Source: an uncultured Saprospiraceae bacterium (GTDB lineage: Bacteria; Bacteroidota; Bacteroidia; Chitinophagales; Saprospiraceae). From it: a stretch of 5,865 nucleotides of DNA. The stretch covers positions 1-5,865 of the forward strand of contig CALFYH010000030.1 of NCBI GenBank assembly GCA_937952155.1. The letters are read 5' to 3'. The position numbers and the translations under genes were made by a program. Each line of letters starts with the position of its first letter. Position 1 is the stretch's first letter. The notes beneath the pieces are model-generated. The model was not told the origin of the DNA. It worked only from the letters and a program-made list of their open reading frames with translations, and made no database searches. Below are positions 5,854 through 5,865 of the stretch, piece after piece.

Positions 5854-5865
5854 AGATCGGAAGAG
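5854..5865 (+). other. Illumina adapter remnant at the sequence end
   Basis: The last 12 bases, AGATCGGAAGAG, are the first 12 bases of the common Illumina TruSeq adapter, and they stop exactly at the edge. This is read-through that was not trimmed before assembly. It adds false residues to the open end of the adjacent secreted-protein gene and should be removed from the annotation. Confidence 0.93.

Noticed and set aside
1..5865. CRISPR arrays, tRNA or rRNA genes, insertion sequences, riboswitches, phage or integration sites.
   Set aside because: I looked on both strands and found no regularly spaced repeats, cloverleaf, transposase frame or terminal inverted repeats that would support any of these.

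Overview
The window looks like a piece of a Bacteroidota genome, most likely the end of a draft or metagenomic contig. Three things support this: a TonB-dependent receptor with an N-terminal carboxypeptidase-regulatory-like domain, a type IX secretion (T9SS) C-terminal sorting domain, and -7 elements of the form TAnnTTTG in front of most transcription units, with no clear Shine-Dalgarno sequences. The base composition is AT-rich. I would not name a family or genus from this sequence alone.

Layout. Positions 1-1548 hold four small genes, all on the minus strand and probably one operon: a VOC/glyoxalase-fold protein (first), a four-helix membrane protein (2-nt gap), a stand-alone TfoX N-terminal-domain protein with a GTG start (12-nt gap), and a DUF1761 membrane protein cut by the window start. 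An AT-rich divergent spacer (1549-1799) carries promoter-like elements for both sides. On the plus strand, 1800-2297 encodes a small lipoprotein with a surface-export-like signal after its acylated cysteine. A strong hairpin at 2330-2375 lies between the convergent lipoprotein and TonB-receptor genes and can serve as terminator for both. The receptor (2385-4607, minus) is complete and has no SusD-like partner in view. Its plug carries a CC-x4-C cluster, which points loosely to metal or metal-chelate uptake.

Upstream of the receptor, 4763-5042 holds a decayed hicBA toxin-antitoxin module on the minus strand that can be missed because neither part is a long open frame. hicB is intact apart from one missing base, and hicA stops at residue 26, just before the expected catalytic Gly-Ser-His motif. 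The last gene (5187 to the edge, minus) is the C-terminal part of a secreted protein with a CARDB-like beta-sandwich and a T9SS sorting domain.

The final 12 bases (5854-5865) are the start of the common Illumina adapter, so the sequence end is a technical artefact and not genome.

I do not see a new biological system here. The most informative observations are the hicBA remnant, the adapter tail, and the cysteine cluster of the orphan receptor.
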